The notes: a model not told the origin generated them from the letters alone. A stretch of 53,138 nucleotides of DNA from Burkholderiales bacterium 68-10 (GCA_001897615.1 MKTG01000072.1:58101-111238); one strand, 5' to 3'. Positions 19,448 to 29,619 are shown, counted from the stretch's first letter. Numbers and translations: made by a program.

Positions 19448-19658
19448 GGGACATCACCTTTCCAGAAAACCACACGCGATGGCGGCGACCCGCGCGGGGC
19501 CGCTCGCCTGATGGAGCCGCAAGGCGCGGGGCTTCAGCCCGGCGCCGGCGCACCCGGCGGGGGTGCGGCGACAGACGGCGGGTTCAAGGGACGGCAGGAC
19601 ATGGCGCCATGCTAGCCGACGGCGGCACAATGCGCAGCTTGTGCCCGCCGCGCCTGCC

Positions 19659-20261
19659 ATGAGTTACAGCTTCGCCTCCGCCACCGTCCTGCTGCTGCTG
19701 ATCACCGACCCGGTGGGCAACATCCCGATCTTCGCCAACGCGCTGAAGGCGGTGGCGCCGGCGCGGCGCCGCCGCGTGATCCTGCGCGAGGTGCTGATCG
19801 CCTTCGGGCTGCTGCTGGGCTTCATGTTCGCGGGCGACGGCTTTCTGCGCGTGATGAACCTGTCGCCGCTGTCGCTGCAGATGGCCGGCGGCGTGGTGCT
19901 GTTCCTGATCGCGCTGCGCATGGTGTTTCCGCCGCCGCCGGCGCCGGTGGAGCCGACGGCGGCCGAGCCGCTGATCGTGCCGCTGGCCATTCCGGCGCTG
20001 GCCGGGCCGTCGGCGCTGGCCACCGTGATGCTGCTGGTCAGCCAGGCGCCCGAGCGCCGCTGGGAATGGGTGGGCGCGCTCAGCGTCACCATGGCGGTGT
20101 GCGCCATCGTGCTGCTGCTGGCCGAGCGCCTGCAGCAGCGCGTGGGCCCGCGCGTGCTGCAGGCCTTCGAGCGGTTGATGGGCCTGATCCTGGTGGCCGT
20201 GGCGGTGGAGATGCTGCTGCGCGCGGTCAGAACGCTGGCGGCGCAGCTCGGCGGCGGCTGA
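19659..20261 (+). CDS. MarC family membrane protein
   Basis: LLLLITDPVGNIPIFANALK ... LSLQMAGGVVLFLIALRMV ... PLAIPALAGPSALATVMLL. Confidence 0.92.
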   Translation: MSYSFASATVLLLLITDPVGNIPIFANALKAVAPARRRRVILREVLIAFGLLLGFMFAGDGFLRVMNLSPLSLQMAGGVVLFLIALRMVFPPPPAPVEPTAAEPLIVPLAIPALAGPSALATVMLLVSQAPERRWEWVGALSVTMAVCAIVLLLAERLQQRVGPRVLQAFERLMGLILVAVAVEMLLRAVRTLAAQLGGG

Positions 20262-20280
20262 AGGCCAAGGCCTCGCATCG

Positions 20281-20350
20281 AGTTTGCTATTTAATCAATA
20301 TCTTCTGGCGCATACCCACAAAGCGCTGGGGCGATATTTGAGGCTCTTCT
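20281..20350 (+). repeat. Dispersed repeat family A, intergenic
   Basis: TTTGCTATTTAATCAATATCTTCTGGCGCATACCCACAAAGCGCTGGGGCGATATTTG aligns with the 21631 copy. Confidence 0.75.
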
Positions 20351-20410
20351 CGCGAAGGATGGTGATGGCCTGCGAGACAAGGCTTCGAATGGTCGCTTAT
20401 TGGAAACCGC

Positions 20411-20532
20411 CAACCTCCGAACGCAGAGAGCGCAGAGATTTCGCAGAGGACGCAGAAAGCAAGAGGATCCATCGATTTTCTTTGCGTCCTCTGCGAATCC
20501 TTGGCGTCCTCTGCGTATGGCTGTTCATTTTT
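20411..20532 (+). repeat. Palindromic intergenic repeat family B, copy 2
   Basis: TTCGCAGAGGACGCA (20440-20454) / TGCGTCCTCTGCGAA (20483-20497), flanks match copies 1 and 3. Confidence 0.88.
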
Positions 20533-20625
20533 CTCATGCGTCGTGTCGCGGTGCGGCACTGATCAAGTACCTCACCATCATTCGCGCGTAGAGCCATATT
20601 TGATTCGCAACACCGACCGGAAGGC

Positions 20626-21423
20626 TCAACCGCCCGGCTGCCGGCGGCGCAGGAATTGCGCCACCCGCGTCGCCACGTCGCCACCGGCCAGCGCCTCGGC
20701 CGCCAGCTCGGGCTCGGCCACGGTGACCTCGCCCCAGCGCGCCGGTGCCGCCGCGTTGGCCACCTGCTTGCCAAGGCGCACCGCCGGCCAGCTGCGCTGG
20801 CGCAGGGTGGCGATCATGGCGTCGATGCGCGCGCGCACCTGATCGCGCGGCACCACCTGCTGCACCGCGCCCGCGGCCAGGCACCGGGGCGCGTCCCAGT
20901 CCTCGGCGAACAGGATCATCTCCTTGGCGCGCGCCAGGCCCAGCGCCGCCACCAGCGGCGGCGTGGCGCCGAAGCTGAGGAACATGCCCAGGCGCGTCTC
21001 GGGCAGGTTGAGCACGGCGTCCTCGGCCATGACGCGGAAGTCGCAGGCCATGGCGATCGCCACGCCGGCGCCGTAGGCGGAGCCGCGCAGGGCGGCAAAG
21101 CTGATCTGCTCCACCGCCGCCAGCTTGGCCAGGGCCTCCTGCGCGAGGCGCTGGTTGGCGCGCAGGCGGGCCCGCACGCGCTCGGTGTCGGCGAAGATCG
21201 CGCCGGCTTCCTCCAGGTGCGCGCCGGCCGAAAACACCGGTCCGTCGTGGTCGAGCACCAGGTAGTGCAGGTCGTCGCGCTGGCGCAGCCAGTCGGCCAG
21301 CGTCACCAGCTCCTGAAGCAGCTGGCCACTGACGGCGTTCAGCCGCTCGGGGTGGCACAGCGTGGCGGTGACGGCGTCGCCGTCGATGTCCAGGCGCAGG
21401 GTGTGCAGGCAAGGGGTGTCCAT
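20626..21423 (-). CDS. Enoyl-CoA hydratase/isomerase family protein
   Basis: HPERLNAVSGQLLQEL, FSAGAHLEE, QISFAALRGSAYGAGVAIAMACDFRV. Confidence 0.9.
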   Translation of the reverse strand: MDTPCLHTLRLDIDGDAVTATLCHPERLNAVSGQLLQELVTLADWLRQRDDLHYLVLDHDGPVFSAGAHLEEAGAIFADTERVRARLRANQRLAQEALAKLAAVEQISFAALRGSAYGAGVAIAMACDFRVMAEDAVLNLPETRLGMFLSFGATPPLVAALGLARAKEMILFAEDWDAPRCLAAGAVQQVVPRDQVRARIDAMIATLRQRSWPAVRLGKQVANAAAPARWGEVTVAEPELAAEALAGGDVATRVAQFLRRRQPGG

Positions 21424-21630
21424 GATGAGCTCCAGGCAGTCGTGGGAAAGGGGTCGGCGCGCCGATTGCAGCGCAGCGGCGCCGCGCGCGCATCGGGACT
21501 GGCCCCAGTTCTGTCGCCGGCACGACAGGGACACGCGCGGGCACAGGACAGCGGGCAGTGCAGCGCGGCTGGCCACGCCTCGATGCGCCTGCCCGAGGGC
21601 GTCATCCACGGGTCGGCATGGCCACTGATG

Positions 21631-21690
21631 GACTATATTTTTGATAGCTGCTGGCGCTCGCCCACCAAGCGCTGGCGCCTTATTTGGCTA
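21631..21690 (+). repeat. Dispersed repeat family A, intergenic, overlapping the FAH gene stop codon
   Basis: TATTTTTGATAGCTGCTGGCGCTCGCCCACCAAGCGCTGGCGCCTTATTTGGCTAC. Confidence 0.85.
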
Positions 21691-22681
21691 CTTTTTGATC
21701 AATGGCACCGAACACCGAGCGGCCGTCGCGCCCCTTCATCTCGATGCGCACGGTGTCGCCGAACTTCATGTACTCGGTGCGCGGCGCGCCGTCCTGCAGG
21801 GTTTCCATGGCGCGCTTTTCGGCGATGCAGCCGTAGCCCTTGGGCCACTCGCGTCGGTCGTCCTGCTCGACGCCCGGATTGCTCACCGTGCCGCTGCCGA
21901 CGATGCTGCCGGCGCGCAGGCGCCGCGTGCGCGCGGCATGGGCGATCAGCTGGCCGAAGTGAAAGCGCATGTCGGGCCCGGCGTCGCACAGGCCGACCTT
22001 GCGGCCGTTCCAGCTTACTTGCAGCGTCAGGTGCACGCGGCCGTCCTGCCAGGCCTCGCCCAGCTCGTCGGGCGTGACGGCCACCGGGCTGAAAGCGGTC
22101 GACGGCTTGCCCTGCACCAGGCCCAGCCGGGTCTCGACCTCGGCCGCGATCAGCTCGCGCAGGCTGACGTCGTTGGCCAGCATGAGCAGGCGCACGGCGT
22201 CCAGCCCCTGCTCGGGCGTGGCGCCCATCGACACGTCGCCGGTGACCACGGCCAGCTCGCCCTCGAAGTCGATACCGAAGGCCTCGTCCGCCACCCGGAT
22301 GTCGTCGCAGGGGCCCAGGAAGTCGTCGCTGCCGCCCTGGTACATCAGCGGTTCGGTGTAGAAGCGCTCGGGCACGTCGGCGCGGCCGGCGGCGCGCACC
22401 AGCTCGACATGGTTCAGGTAGGCCGAGCCGTCCAGCCACTGATAGGCACGCGGCAGCGGCGCCATGCAGCGCTCGGGCTCGAACGGGAACGCGTGGCGCG
22501 CGCGGCCGGCGTTGAGCGCGTCGTACAGGTCCTGCAACTGCGGCGCCATGAAGTTCCAGTCGTCCAGCGCCTGCTGCAGGCGGCTGGCGATGCCGGTCGC
22601 ATAATGGGCCGTCGTCAGGTCGCGCGAGACGACCACCAGTTGCCCGTCGCGCGAGCCGTCTTTGTAGGTTGCCAGTTTCAT
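21680..22681 (-). CDS. Fumarylacetoacetate hydrolase family protein
   Basis: FEGELAVVTGDVSMG, GSGTVSN, EYMKFGDTVRIEM. Confidence 0.92.
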   Translation of the reverse strand: MKLATYKDGSRDGQLVVVSRDLTTAHYATGIASRLQQALDDWNFMAPQLQDLYDALNAGRARHAFPFEPERCMAPLPRAYQWLDGSAYLNHVELVRAAGRADVPERFYTEPLMYQGGSDDFLGPCDDIRVADEAFGIDFEGELAVVTGDVSMGATPEQGLDAVRLLMLANDVSLRELIAAEVETRLGLVQGKPSTAFSPVAVTPDELGEAWQDGRVHLTLQVSWNGRKVGLCDAGPDMRFHFGQLIAHAARTRRLRAGSIVGSGTVSNPGVEQDDRREWPKGYGCIAEKRAMETLQDGAPRTEYMKFGDTVRIEMKGRDGRSVFGAIDQKVAK

Positions 22682-22804
22682 GGGTGCTTGCCAGCCAAAC
22701 CCCCGCCGCCGCAGTGACGCGCGGTCGGCGCGGACCGGCGGGCGAGGAGCGGGCGCGGCCTGGGGCGCGCGCCCGGAAGCGGCGATTCTAGGTGGGCCGG
22801 CGCG

Positions 22805-23860
22805 ATGACCGGCACCCCCCTGTCCGCGTGCCCTCCCGAGCGACGCCGCCCCCCGCTGGCGCTGGTGGCCGCCGTGGTGCTGGCCCACGCCGTGCTGCTG
22901 CGGCCGACGCCACCGCCGGCCGCGGCGCCCGCGCCATCCGCCCGGCCCGATCCGCTGTGGCTGCGCGCCATCGCGCCGCCGCCCGCCACGGCGGCCCGCG
23001 CCGCCACCCTGCCGCCGCCTGCGCCGGCCACGCCGTCCGCACAGCGCGCTGCGCCAGCCACCACGCCCCGCGCGCAGGCGGTGGCAACGCGCTCGCCTGC
23101 CGCGGCCAGCGCCACCCGGCGCCCGCCCGCGCCGCGCCAGGCCGCGGCGCCGCACACCACCACCGCCCCGCCCGAGACCGCCCCGGCGCCGCCACCCACC
23201 ACCACGCCCGCCGTCCCCGTGCGGCTGGCCGATTCGGCGACCCTGCACTACCGCGTCAGCGGCCACGCGCGTGGCCTGCCGTTCGAGGCCGAGGCGCAAC
23301 TGCGCTGGCAGCGCGACAGCACGCGCTACGAGGCCGAATGGACGGTGCCGCTGCCCCTGATCGGCACGCGCGCGCAGCACAGCGTCGGCGCCGTCACCGC
23401 CGCCGGCCTGGCGCCCGAGCGCTACGCCGAGCGCGCCCGCGGCGAACGGGCGGCGCACTTCGACGCCGACGGCGGGCGCATCCGCTTTTCCGCCAACCGG
23501 CCCGACGCCGCCCTGGAAAGCGGCGCGCAGGACCGCCTGAGCGGCGTGCTGCAACTGGGCGGCCTGATTGCCGCCGACCCGGGCCGCTACCCGCCGGGCA
23601 GCCAGCTCAGCCTGCAGACCGCCGGCGTGCGCGAGGCCGACCCCTGGCGCTGGCAGGTGCTGGACGACGAGGTGCTGCACATCGACGGCCAGCAAGTGCC
23701 CTGCGTGCGCCTGCTGCGCGCGCCCCGGCACGACTGGGACACGCGGATCGAGCTGTGGCTGGCGCGCCCGCTGGGCTACCTGCCGGCGCGCCTGCGCGTC
23801 ACCCAGGCCGGCGGCGATGTGGCCGATCAGCAACTGTCGCGGCTGCCGCGGAGCCGCTGA
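22805..23860 (+). CDS. DUF3108 domain-containing protein
   Basis: Pro-rich N-terminal region, then LHYRVSGHARGLPFEAEAQLRWQRDSTRYEAEW... typical of DUF3108. Confidence 0.75.
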   Translation: MTGTPLSACPPERRRPPLALVAAVVLAHAVLLRPTPPPAAAPAPSARPDPLWLRAIAPPPATAARAATLPPPAPATPSAQRAAPATTPRAQAVATRSPAAASATRRPPAPRQAAAPHTTTAPPETAPAPPPTTTPAVPVRLADSATLHYRVSGHARGLPFEAEAQLRWQRDSTRYEAEWTVPLPLIGTRAQHSVGAVTAAGLAPERYAERARGERAAHFDADGGRIRFSANRPDAALESGAQDRLSGVLQLGGLIAADPGRYPPGSQLSLQTAGVREADPWRWQVLDDEVLHIDGQQVPCVRLLRAPRHDWDTRIELWLARPLGYLPARLRVTQAGGDVADQQLSRLPRSR

Positions 23861-23991
23861 AGCGGCCCAAAACGGACTTATTTGCCCCGCGGCGCCCACG
23901 CGGTCTACCTTGAAACGCGCAAATGCGTTCTCATATGCAGGCTGGGCATTCATTCCCGCCACCCACCACTCACCGAGGGGCCTGACCACTG

Positions 23992-24273
23992 ATGAACACG
24001 CTCTACGATTCCGACAGCTTCGCCGTCGTTCACCTGCTGCCCGACGTGCTGGCCGATTCGCCCGCGCAAGAGGGCCAGCCCGTGCTGGCGCGCCACGGCT
24101 TCGAGATCGTGGACAAGCGCTCGGGCAAGGAGGTCTACCTCGACGGCCTGTGGGCCGAGCTGTTCCAGCAGCGCATCGCCGCCTGGCAGGAAAACACGCC
24201 CACCCAGGAAGAGGTCGAGGAAACCCTGGAAGGCTACGCCGAGCTGGCGCAGAACCCGGTGGTGATGCACTGA
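23992..24273 (+). CDS. DUF3567 family protein
   Basis: MNTLYDSDSFAVVHLLPD...HGFEIVDKRSGKEVYLDGLWAELFQ. Confidence 0.8.
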   Translation: MNTLYDSDSFAVVHLLPDVLADSPAQEGQPVLARHGFEIVDKRSGKEVYLDGLWAELFQQRIAAWQENTPTQEEVEETLEGYAELAQNPVVMH

Positions 24274-24276
24274 CCC

Positions 24277-25359
24277 TCAGCCACGCCCGACCCACCACCG
24301 ATACACCGGCTCGGCCAGCAGCAGCACCGCCACCAGCCGGCACACCTGAAACGCCGTCACCACCGCCGCGCCCAGTTGCAGCACCTGCGCGGTGATGGCC
24401 ATCTCGGCCAGGCCACCGGGCGAGGTGGCCAGCATCAGCGTCACCGGATGCAGCCCGCTGGCCCAGGCCAGCACCACCGCAAAGGCCGCGCACAGCACGA
24501 TCATGCCCAGCGTGCCCAGTGCCACGGCGGCCAGCCAGCGTGGCGCCGCGTGCAAGAAGCGGCGCGAAAAACGCACCCCCAGGCTGACGCCGATCACCAG
24601 CTGCGCCGCGTGGCTCAGCGCCGGCGGCACGGCCGACAGGTGCACGTCCAGCAGGGTCAGACCCATGGCCACCAGCAGCGGGCCGATGAACCAGGGGTTG
24701 GCGCCACCGGTGCGCCGCATCAGCGCCGCGCCCGCGCCGCTGGCCAGCGCCAGCCACAGCAGGCCCGGCCATTCGACCACGCGAGCCACCGCGGGCAGCG
24801 TGTCCAGCGCCTGCAGCTGCCAGTGCTGGCGCGCCCACTGCATGGCAAACGGCAGCGTCAGCACCACCGCCGCCATGCGCACGCTGTGCGCGGCCGCCAC
24901 CAGGTCGGTGCGGGCACCGGCGCGCTCGGCCAGCAGCGTCATCTCCGACGCCCCGCCGATGGTGCTCGCGTAGTAGGCGGTGGCTCCGCGCTCGGCCGCC
25001 GGCAGCGCGGCCAGGCTGGGCCCCGCTGCCCAGCGCAGCCAGGCGCCAAAGCCCAGCCCCAGCGCCAGCGCCCAGGCCACGCCCAGCAGCACCGCCCACC
25101 ACAGGCCCAGCATCAGCGCCGCCATCGACGGCGTGAAGTACAGCCCCAGGCTGACGCCAATCACCCACTGGCCCCCGTTGCGCAGCGCCGTCACGCTGTG
25201 CGTGCCCAGCCCGGCCATGCTGGCCAGCGCGGTGGCCAGCAGCGGCCCCAGCATCCACGGCACCGGCAGCGACAGGCGCGCCCCCAGCCACGCAGCGCCC
25301 CAGGCCAGCAGCAGGGTGAGCGCGGCACGCGCGGGCAGGGCAACGGCAGGTGGCGGCAT
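24277..25359 (-). CDS. AbrB family (putative ammonia monooxygenase-like) membrane protein
   Basis: Internal duplication, LSLPVPWMLGPLLATALAS and TIGGASEMTLLAERAGAR motifs. Confidence 0.85.
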   Translation of the reverse strand: MPPPAVALPARAALTLLLAWGAAWLGARLSLPVPWMLGPLLATALASMAGLGTHSVTALRNGGQWVIGVSLGLYFTPSMAALMLGLWWAVLLGVAWALALGLGFGAWLRWAAGPSLAALPAAERGATAYYASTIGGASEMTLLAERAGARTDLVAAAHSVRMAAVVLTLPFAMQWARQHWQLQALDTLPAVARVVEWPGLLWLALASGAGAALMRRTGGANPWFIGPLLVAMGLTLLDVHLSAVPPALSHAAQLVIGVSLGVRFSRRFLHAAPRWLAAVALGTLGMIVLCAAFAVVLAWASGLHPVTLMLATSPGGLAEMAITAQVLQLGAAVVTAFQVCRLVAVLLLAEPVYRWWVGRG

Positions 25360-25380
25360 GGGTGCCCTTAGTATGGCGCC

Positions 25381-26208
25381 ATGCCACGCCTGCTTCGCCC
25401 CCTCGCCGCGCTACTGGCCCTGCTGCTGAGTGCCTGCGCCCTGCCGCCGCTGGATGCCGAGAGGCAGGCCCGGCTGGCCAGCCTGCTGCCGGCCGATGCG
25501 CTGCTGCTGGGCGAGCAGCACGATGCGCCGGAGCACCAGCAGTTGCAGCGCCAGGTGGTGCAGTGGCTGGCCGATCGCGGCCAGCTGGCCGCCGTGGTGC
25601 TGGAGATGGCCGAAGCCGGACACGGCACGGCCGGCCTGCCGCCCGACGCCAGAGCGCGCCAGGTGCGCGCCGCCCTGGCCTGGGACGACGCGCGCTGGCC
25701 GTGGCGGACGTACGGCCCGGTGATCATGGCCGCCGTGGCCGCTGGCGCCCCGGTGCTGGGGGCCAACCTGTCGCTGGCGCAAATGCGCGAGGCCATGCGC
25801 CAGTCCGCGCTCGATGACCGCCTGCCCGCCGAGCTGCTGGCGGTGCAGCGTCAACGCATCCGCGACAGCCATTGCGGCCTGTTGCCCGAGCCACGGATCG
25901 ACCCCATGACACGGGTGCAGATCGCACGCGACATCGCCATGGCCGACGCCGTGGCGCGGGCCGCGCAACAAGCCGCGCCGGGCCGCGTGGTGCTGCTGAT
26001 CACCGGCAACGGCCATGTGCACCGCGCGCTCGGCGTGCCGCGCTTTCTGCCTGCTGATTTGAAGGCAAAAGTGCTTTCAGCGCAGGCACAGTCAGCGCAA
26101 GCAGCTATCGAAAATGAAGCGCTCGCCGACCGCGCCCTGCAGGCTGGCGACCTGCGCTGGCCCACCCCGCCGCTGCCGCCGCGCGACCCCTGCGCCACGC
26201 TGCGCTGA
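25381..26208 (+). CDS. ChaN family lipoprotein
   Basis: Lipobox LLSAC; ALLLGEQHDAPEHQQLQRQVVQWL, VLEMAEAG, LITGNGHVHRALGVPRFL. Confidence 0.85.
   Translation: MPRLLRPLAALLALLLSACALPPLDAERQARLASLLPADALLLGEQHDAPEHQQLQRQVVQWLADRGQLAAVVLEMAEAGHGTAGLPPDARARQVRAALAWDDARWPWRTYGPVIMAAVAAGAPVLGANLSLAQMREAMRQSALDDRLPAELLAVQRQRIRDSHCGLLPEPRIDPMTRVQIARDIAMADAVARAAQQAAPGRVVLLITGNGHVHRALGVPRFLPADLKAKVLSAQAQSAQAAIENEALADRALQAGDLRWPTPPLPPRDPCATLR
26050..26125 (-). repeat. Dispersed repeat family A, in-frame copy in ChaN-family gene
   Basis: Reverse complement CATTTTCGATAGCTGCTTGCGCTGACTGTGCCTGCGCTGAAAGCACTTTTGCC. Confidence 0.75.
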
Positions 26209-26214
26209 GCGCGG

Positions 26215-29200
26215 TCACCAGGTATCGACAAAGCGCGGCCCCGCCGCCGGCGCCACGCGCGCCGACGCCAGGCCACGCGCCAGCCAGGCCCGCGTATCAG
26301 ACGGGTCGATGACGGCGTCGATCTCCAGGGTGGTGGCCATGTGGGTCGCCGCGCCGTGCTCGTAGCGCTCGGCCAGCAGGCGAGCGAACAGCGCGTCGCG
26401 CTCGGGGCCTTCGGGCACCGCCGCCAGCTCCTTGCGAAAGCCCAGCCGCACATAGCCTTCCAGGCCCATGCCGCCGAACTCGCCGGTGGGCCAGGACACG
26501 GTGAACACCGGCGCATGAAAGCCGCCCGCGGCCATCGCCATCGCGCCCAGGCCGTAGCCCTTGCGCAGCACGACGCCGAACAGCGGCACGCGCAGCGCGG
26601 CGGCGGTGACGAACAGGCGGCTGACGTGGCGCACCTGCGCGGTCTTCTCGACCTCCGGGCCGACCATGAAGCCGGGCGTGTCGATCAGGCTGACGATGGG
26701 CAGGCCGTGCGCATTGCACAGCTGCATGAAGCGCGCGCCCTTGTCGGCCGCGTCGGCGTCGATGGCGCCGCCCAGGTGCAGCGGGTTGTTGGCCATCAGC
26801 CCCACCGGCCGCCCCTCGATGCGCGCCAGGGCCGTGTGGATGCCGGCGCCGAAGCCGGTGCGCAGCAGCATCAGGCTGCCCGCATCCACCAGCCCGGCCA
26901 TGGCGTCGCGGGTGTCGTACACGCGCAGGCGGTTTTCCGGCACCACGGCGCGCAGCGCGCGCTGGTCGGGCGTGACCCAGTCCTTCACCCGGCCCTGGAA
27001 GTAGCCCAGGTAATGCCGCGCCGCCACCACCGCCTGCGCCTCGTCGTCGACCAGCAAGTCAATCACGCCATTGCCGTGCTGCACCGGGCTGGGGCCGATC
27101 TCCTCGGGCCGGAACACGCCCAGGCCGCCCCCTTCGATCATGGCCGGCCCGCCCATGCCGATGTGGCTGGCGCGGGTGGCGATGATGACGTCGCTGCAAC
27201 CCAGCAGCGCGGCGTTGCCGGCAAAGCAGTAGCCATGCACCACGCCCACCACCGGCACCCGGCCCGACAGCGCGGCGTAGGCGGCGAAGGTGCCCACGTG
27301 CAGGCCGGCCACCACCGGCACGTCGACATCGGCGGGCCGGCCGCCGCCGCCCTCGGCAAACAGTACCACGGGCAGTTGCTGCTCTAGCGCGATGGCCAGC
27401 ATGCGGTCGGTCTTGGCGTGGTTGCGCATGCCCTGGGTGCCGGCCAGCACGGTGGCGTCGTAGCCCATGACCACGGTGCGCGCCGCCTCGGCGCCGAAGA
27501 TCAGGCCGTTGACGCCGCCAATGCCCGTCACCATGCCGTCGGCCGGGGTGTTGGCGATCAGGTCGGGCATGCTGCGCCGGCGCGTCTGCGCCGCCACGGC
27601 CAGCGCGCCGTATTCGATGAAGCTGCCGTCGTCGCACAGGTCGGCGATGTTCTCGCGCACGGTGCGCCCGCCGCGGGCATGGCGCGCGGCCACGGCGTCG
27701 GGGCGCGCGGCATCCAGCGTGAAGGCCTGGCGGTCGAGCACGCGCCGCAGGTCGGCGCGGATGTGGTCCGGGTCGTGCGCGGCGGCGGCCGCCTGCTGCC
27801 CGGCATCGCCCACGTCGAGCTCTTCCAGCACCAGCAGCACGTCGCCCTGCGCCACGTAGGCGCCGGGTTCGACGAAGCACTGGCGCAGCACGCCCGCATG
27901 CGGCGCGGTGAGCACGTGCTCCATCTTCATGGCCTCCAGCACCGCCAGCTCGGCACCGGCCGCCACCGTGTCCCCGGGTGCCACCGACAGCTGCACCACG
28001 CGCGCCGGCATGGGCGCCAGCACCGCGCCCTCGGGGGCTTCGCCGGCCGGCAGGGCGTGCGGCGGTTCGGCATCATTTTGGCCTGTAGCGCCCGCCTGAT
28101 CTGCGCAAGCAGCTATCTTTTGCGCAGCATCCAGCAGCTCGGGCAACGCCGATTCCAGCCAGCGCGTGTGCACCGCCTGGCTGGCCATCTCGGGCCGCTC
28201 GGCCAGCGCGCGCAGCAGCGCCAGGTTGGTGGCCACGCCATCGATGCGCGTTTCGGTCAGCGCGCGGCGCGAGCGGCGCAGCACGTCGGCAAAGTCATGG
28301 CCGGGCGCGTGCACGATCAGCTTGGCCAGCAGGCTGTCGTAGTGTGGCGAGGGCGTGGCACCGGCCACGCCGTGCGTGTCCACCCGCACGCCCGGGCCGG
28401 CCGGCAGGTCGAAGCGCGTCAGCCGCCCGCTGCCCGGCGTGGCGCTGCCATCCGCCGCCAGGGTCTCGGCGTTGATGCGCCACTGGATGGCATGGCCGCG
28501 CGGCGGCGGTGGCGCGGCGGCGTCCAGCCCGGCGTCGGCCAGGCGCTGGCCGGCGGCCAGCCGCAGCTGGGTCTGCACCAGGTCGACCCCGGTGACGGCC
28601 TCGGTGATGGTGTGCTCGACCTGCAGGCGCGCGTTGGCCTCGATGAACACATAGGGCAGCGTGTCCGATGCCGCATCGACCAGGAATTCGAACGTGCCCA
28701 GGCCCTCGTAGCGCAGCTCGCGCGCCATGCGCAGGGCGCTGTCGACGAGGCGCTGGCGCAGCGGCGCCGGCAGGCTGGGGCTGGGGGCGATCTCGACCAG
28801 CTTCTGGAAGCGCCGCTGCAGCGTGCATTCGCGCTCGCCCAGCGCCATCACGTCGCGGCCGTCGCCCAGCACCTGCACTTCGATGTGGCGCGCGCGGCGC
28901 ATCAGGCGCTCCACATACACGTCGGCGATGCCGAAGGCGGCCTGCGCTTCGCCGCGGCAGCGCGCGTAGGCGGCGGCCAGCGCGGCCTCGTCCTCGACGG
29001 CGCGCATGCCGCGTCCGCCGCCGCCGCCCACCGCCTTGATGACGATGCCGGCCTGCGCGTGCTCGCGAAAGAAGGCCTGCGCCTGCTCCAGCGTCACCGC
29101 GTGCTGCGTGCCGGGCAGCAGCGGCACGTCGCAGCGCAGGGCCAGCGCGCGCGCCTGCGCCTTGTCGCCAAACAGCGCCAGCTGCTCGGGCGTGGGGCCG

Positions 29201-29505
29201 ATGAAGCGCACACCCGCCGCCGCGCAGTCGCGCGCGAAGTCGGCGCGCTCGGCCAGAAAGCCGTAGCCCGGGTGCAGCGCGTCGGCGCCGTGCTCGCGCG
29301 CAATCGCCAGCAGCCGCGCGCCATCCAGATAGGCGGTTGGCCCGGTGGCGCCCAGCGCCTGCGCCGCGTCGGCCGCCTGCACATGCGGCGCCCGCGCGTC
29401 GTCGTCGGCGTAAACCGCCAGGCTCGGAATGCCCAGGTCCTGCAGGGCGCGCACGATGCGCAGGGCGATTTCGCCGCGGTTGGCGATCAGTACTTTGTGG
29501 AACAT
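26215..29505 (-). CDS. Single-chain biotin-dependent acyl-CoA carboxylase (biotin carboxylase, BCCP and carboxyltransferase domains fused)
   Basis: MFHKVLIANRGEIALRIVRALQDLG; AVGGGGGRGMRAV; VLEAMKMEHVL biotinylation motif; carboxyltransferase VVMGYDATVLAGTQGMRNHAK...DTPGFMVGPEVE...MAMAAGGFHAPVFTVSWPTGEFGGMGLEG; ~1096 aa. Confidence 0.92.
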   Translation of the reverse strand: MFHKVLIANRGEIALRIVRALQDLGIPSLAVYADDDARAPHVQAADAAQALGATGPTAYLDGARLLAIAREHGADALHPGYGFLAERADFARDCAAAGVRFIGPTPEQLALFGDKAQARALALRCDVPLLPGTQHAVTLEQAQAFFREHAQAGIVIKAVGGGGGRGMRAVEDEAALAAAYARCRGEAQAAFGIADVYVERLMRRARHIEVQVLGDGRDVMALGERECTLQRRFQKLVEIAPSPSLPAPLRQRLVDSALRMARELRYEGLGTFEFLVDAASDTLPYVFIEANARLQVEHTITEAVTGVDLVQTQLRLAAGQRLADAGLDAAAPPPPRGHAIQWRINAETLAADGSATPGSGRLTRFDLPAGPGVRVDTHGVAGATPSPHYDSLLAKLIVHAPGHDFADVLRRSRRALTETRIDGVATNLALLRALAERPEMASQAVHTRWLESALPELLDAAQKIAACADQAGATGQNDAEPPHALPAGEAPEGAVLAPMPARVVQLSVAPGDTVAAGAELAVLEAMKMEHVLTAPHAGVLRQCFVEPGAYVAQGDVLLVLEELDVGDAGQQAAAAAHDPDHIRADLRRVLDRQAFTLDAARPDAVAARHARGGRTVRENIADLCDDGSFIEYGALAVAAQTRRRSMPDLIANTPADGMVTGIGGVNGLIFGAEAARTVVMGYDATVLAGTQGMRNHAKTDRMLAIALEQQLPVVLFAEGGGGRPADVDVPVVAGLHVGTFAAYAALSGRVPVVGVVHGYCFAGNAALLGCSDVIIATRASHIGMGGPAMIEGGGLGVFRPEEIGPSPVQHGNGVIDLLVDDEAQAVVAARHYLGYFQGRVKDWVTPDQRALRAVVPENRLRVYDTRDAMAGLVDAGSLMLLRTGFGAGIHTALARIEGRPVGLMANNPLHLGGAIDADAADKGARFMQLCNAHGLPIVSLIDTPGFMVGPEVEKTAQVRHVSRLFVTAAALRVPLFGVVLRKGYGLGAMAMAAGGFHAPVFTVSWPTGEFGGMGLEGYVRLGFRKELAAVPEGPERDALFARLLAERYEHGAATHMATTLEIDAVIDPSDTRAWLARGLASARVAPAAGPRFVDTW
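28071..28125 (-). repeat. Dispersed repeat family A, in-frame copy in acyl-CoA carboxylase linker
   Basis: Reverse complement GCAAAAGATAGCTGCTTGCGCAGATCAGGCGGGCGCTACAGGCCAAAATGATG. Confidence 0.85.
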
Positions 29506-29619
29506 GGGCAATGCCTTGGGAAGGTTCGAAACACGGATAGCCGTGCGCCGAGGACGCAGCGGGCGCTTCGAGCAGTGTTCTGGGGCGCCATGGCGCACGG
29601 CAGTGGCGACGCGCTGGCG

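Noticed and set aside
20284-20562. Two small overlapping ORFs (92 aa plus, 90 aa minus) with RREFAEDAESK / FLRPLRILGVLCVWLF-like sequence
   Set aside because: Translations of the family A and B palindromic repeats; a known type of spurious ORF.
23030-23230. Pro/Ala/Thr-rich low-complexity region in the DUF3108 gene
   Set aside because: Typical periplasm-spanning TonB-like linker in high-GC genomes; no special signal.
22682-25387. Upstream part of the 1235-aa minus-strand ORF that ends with the FAH-family protein
   Set aside because: Only the C-terminal 333 aa (from 22681) is a recognisable protein; the rest is shadow frame over DUF3108, DUF3567 and AbrB genes.
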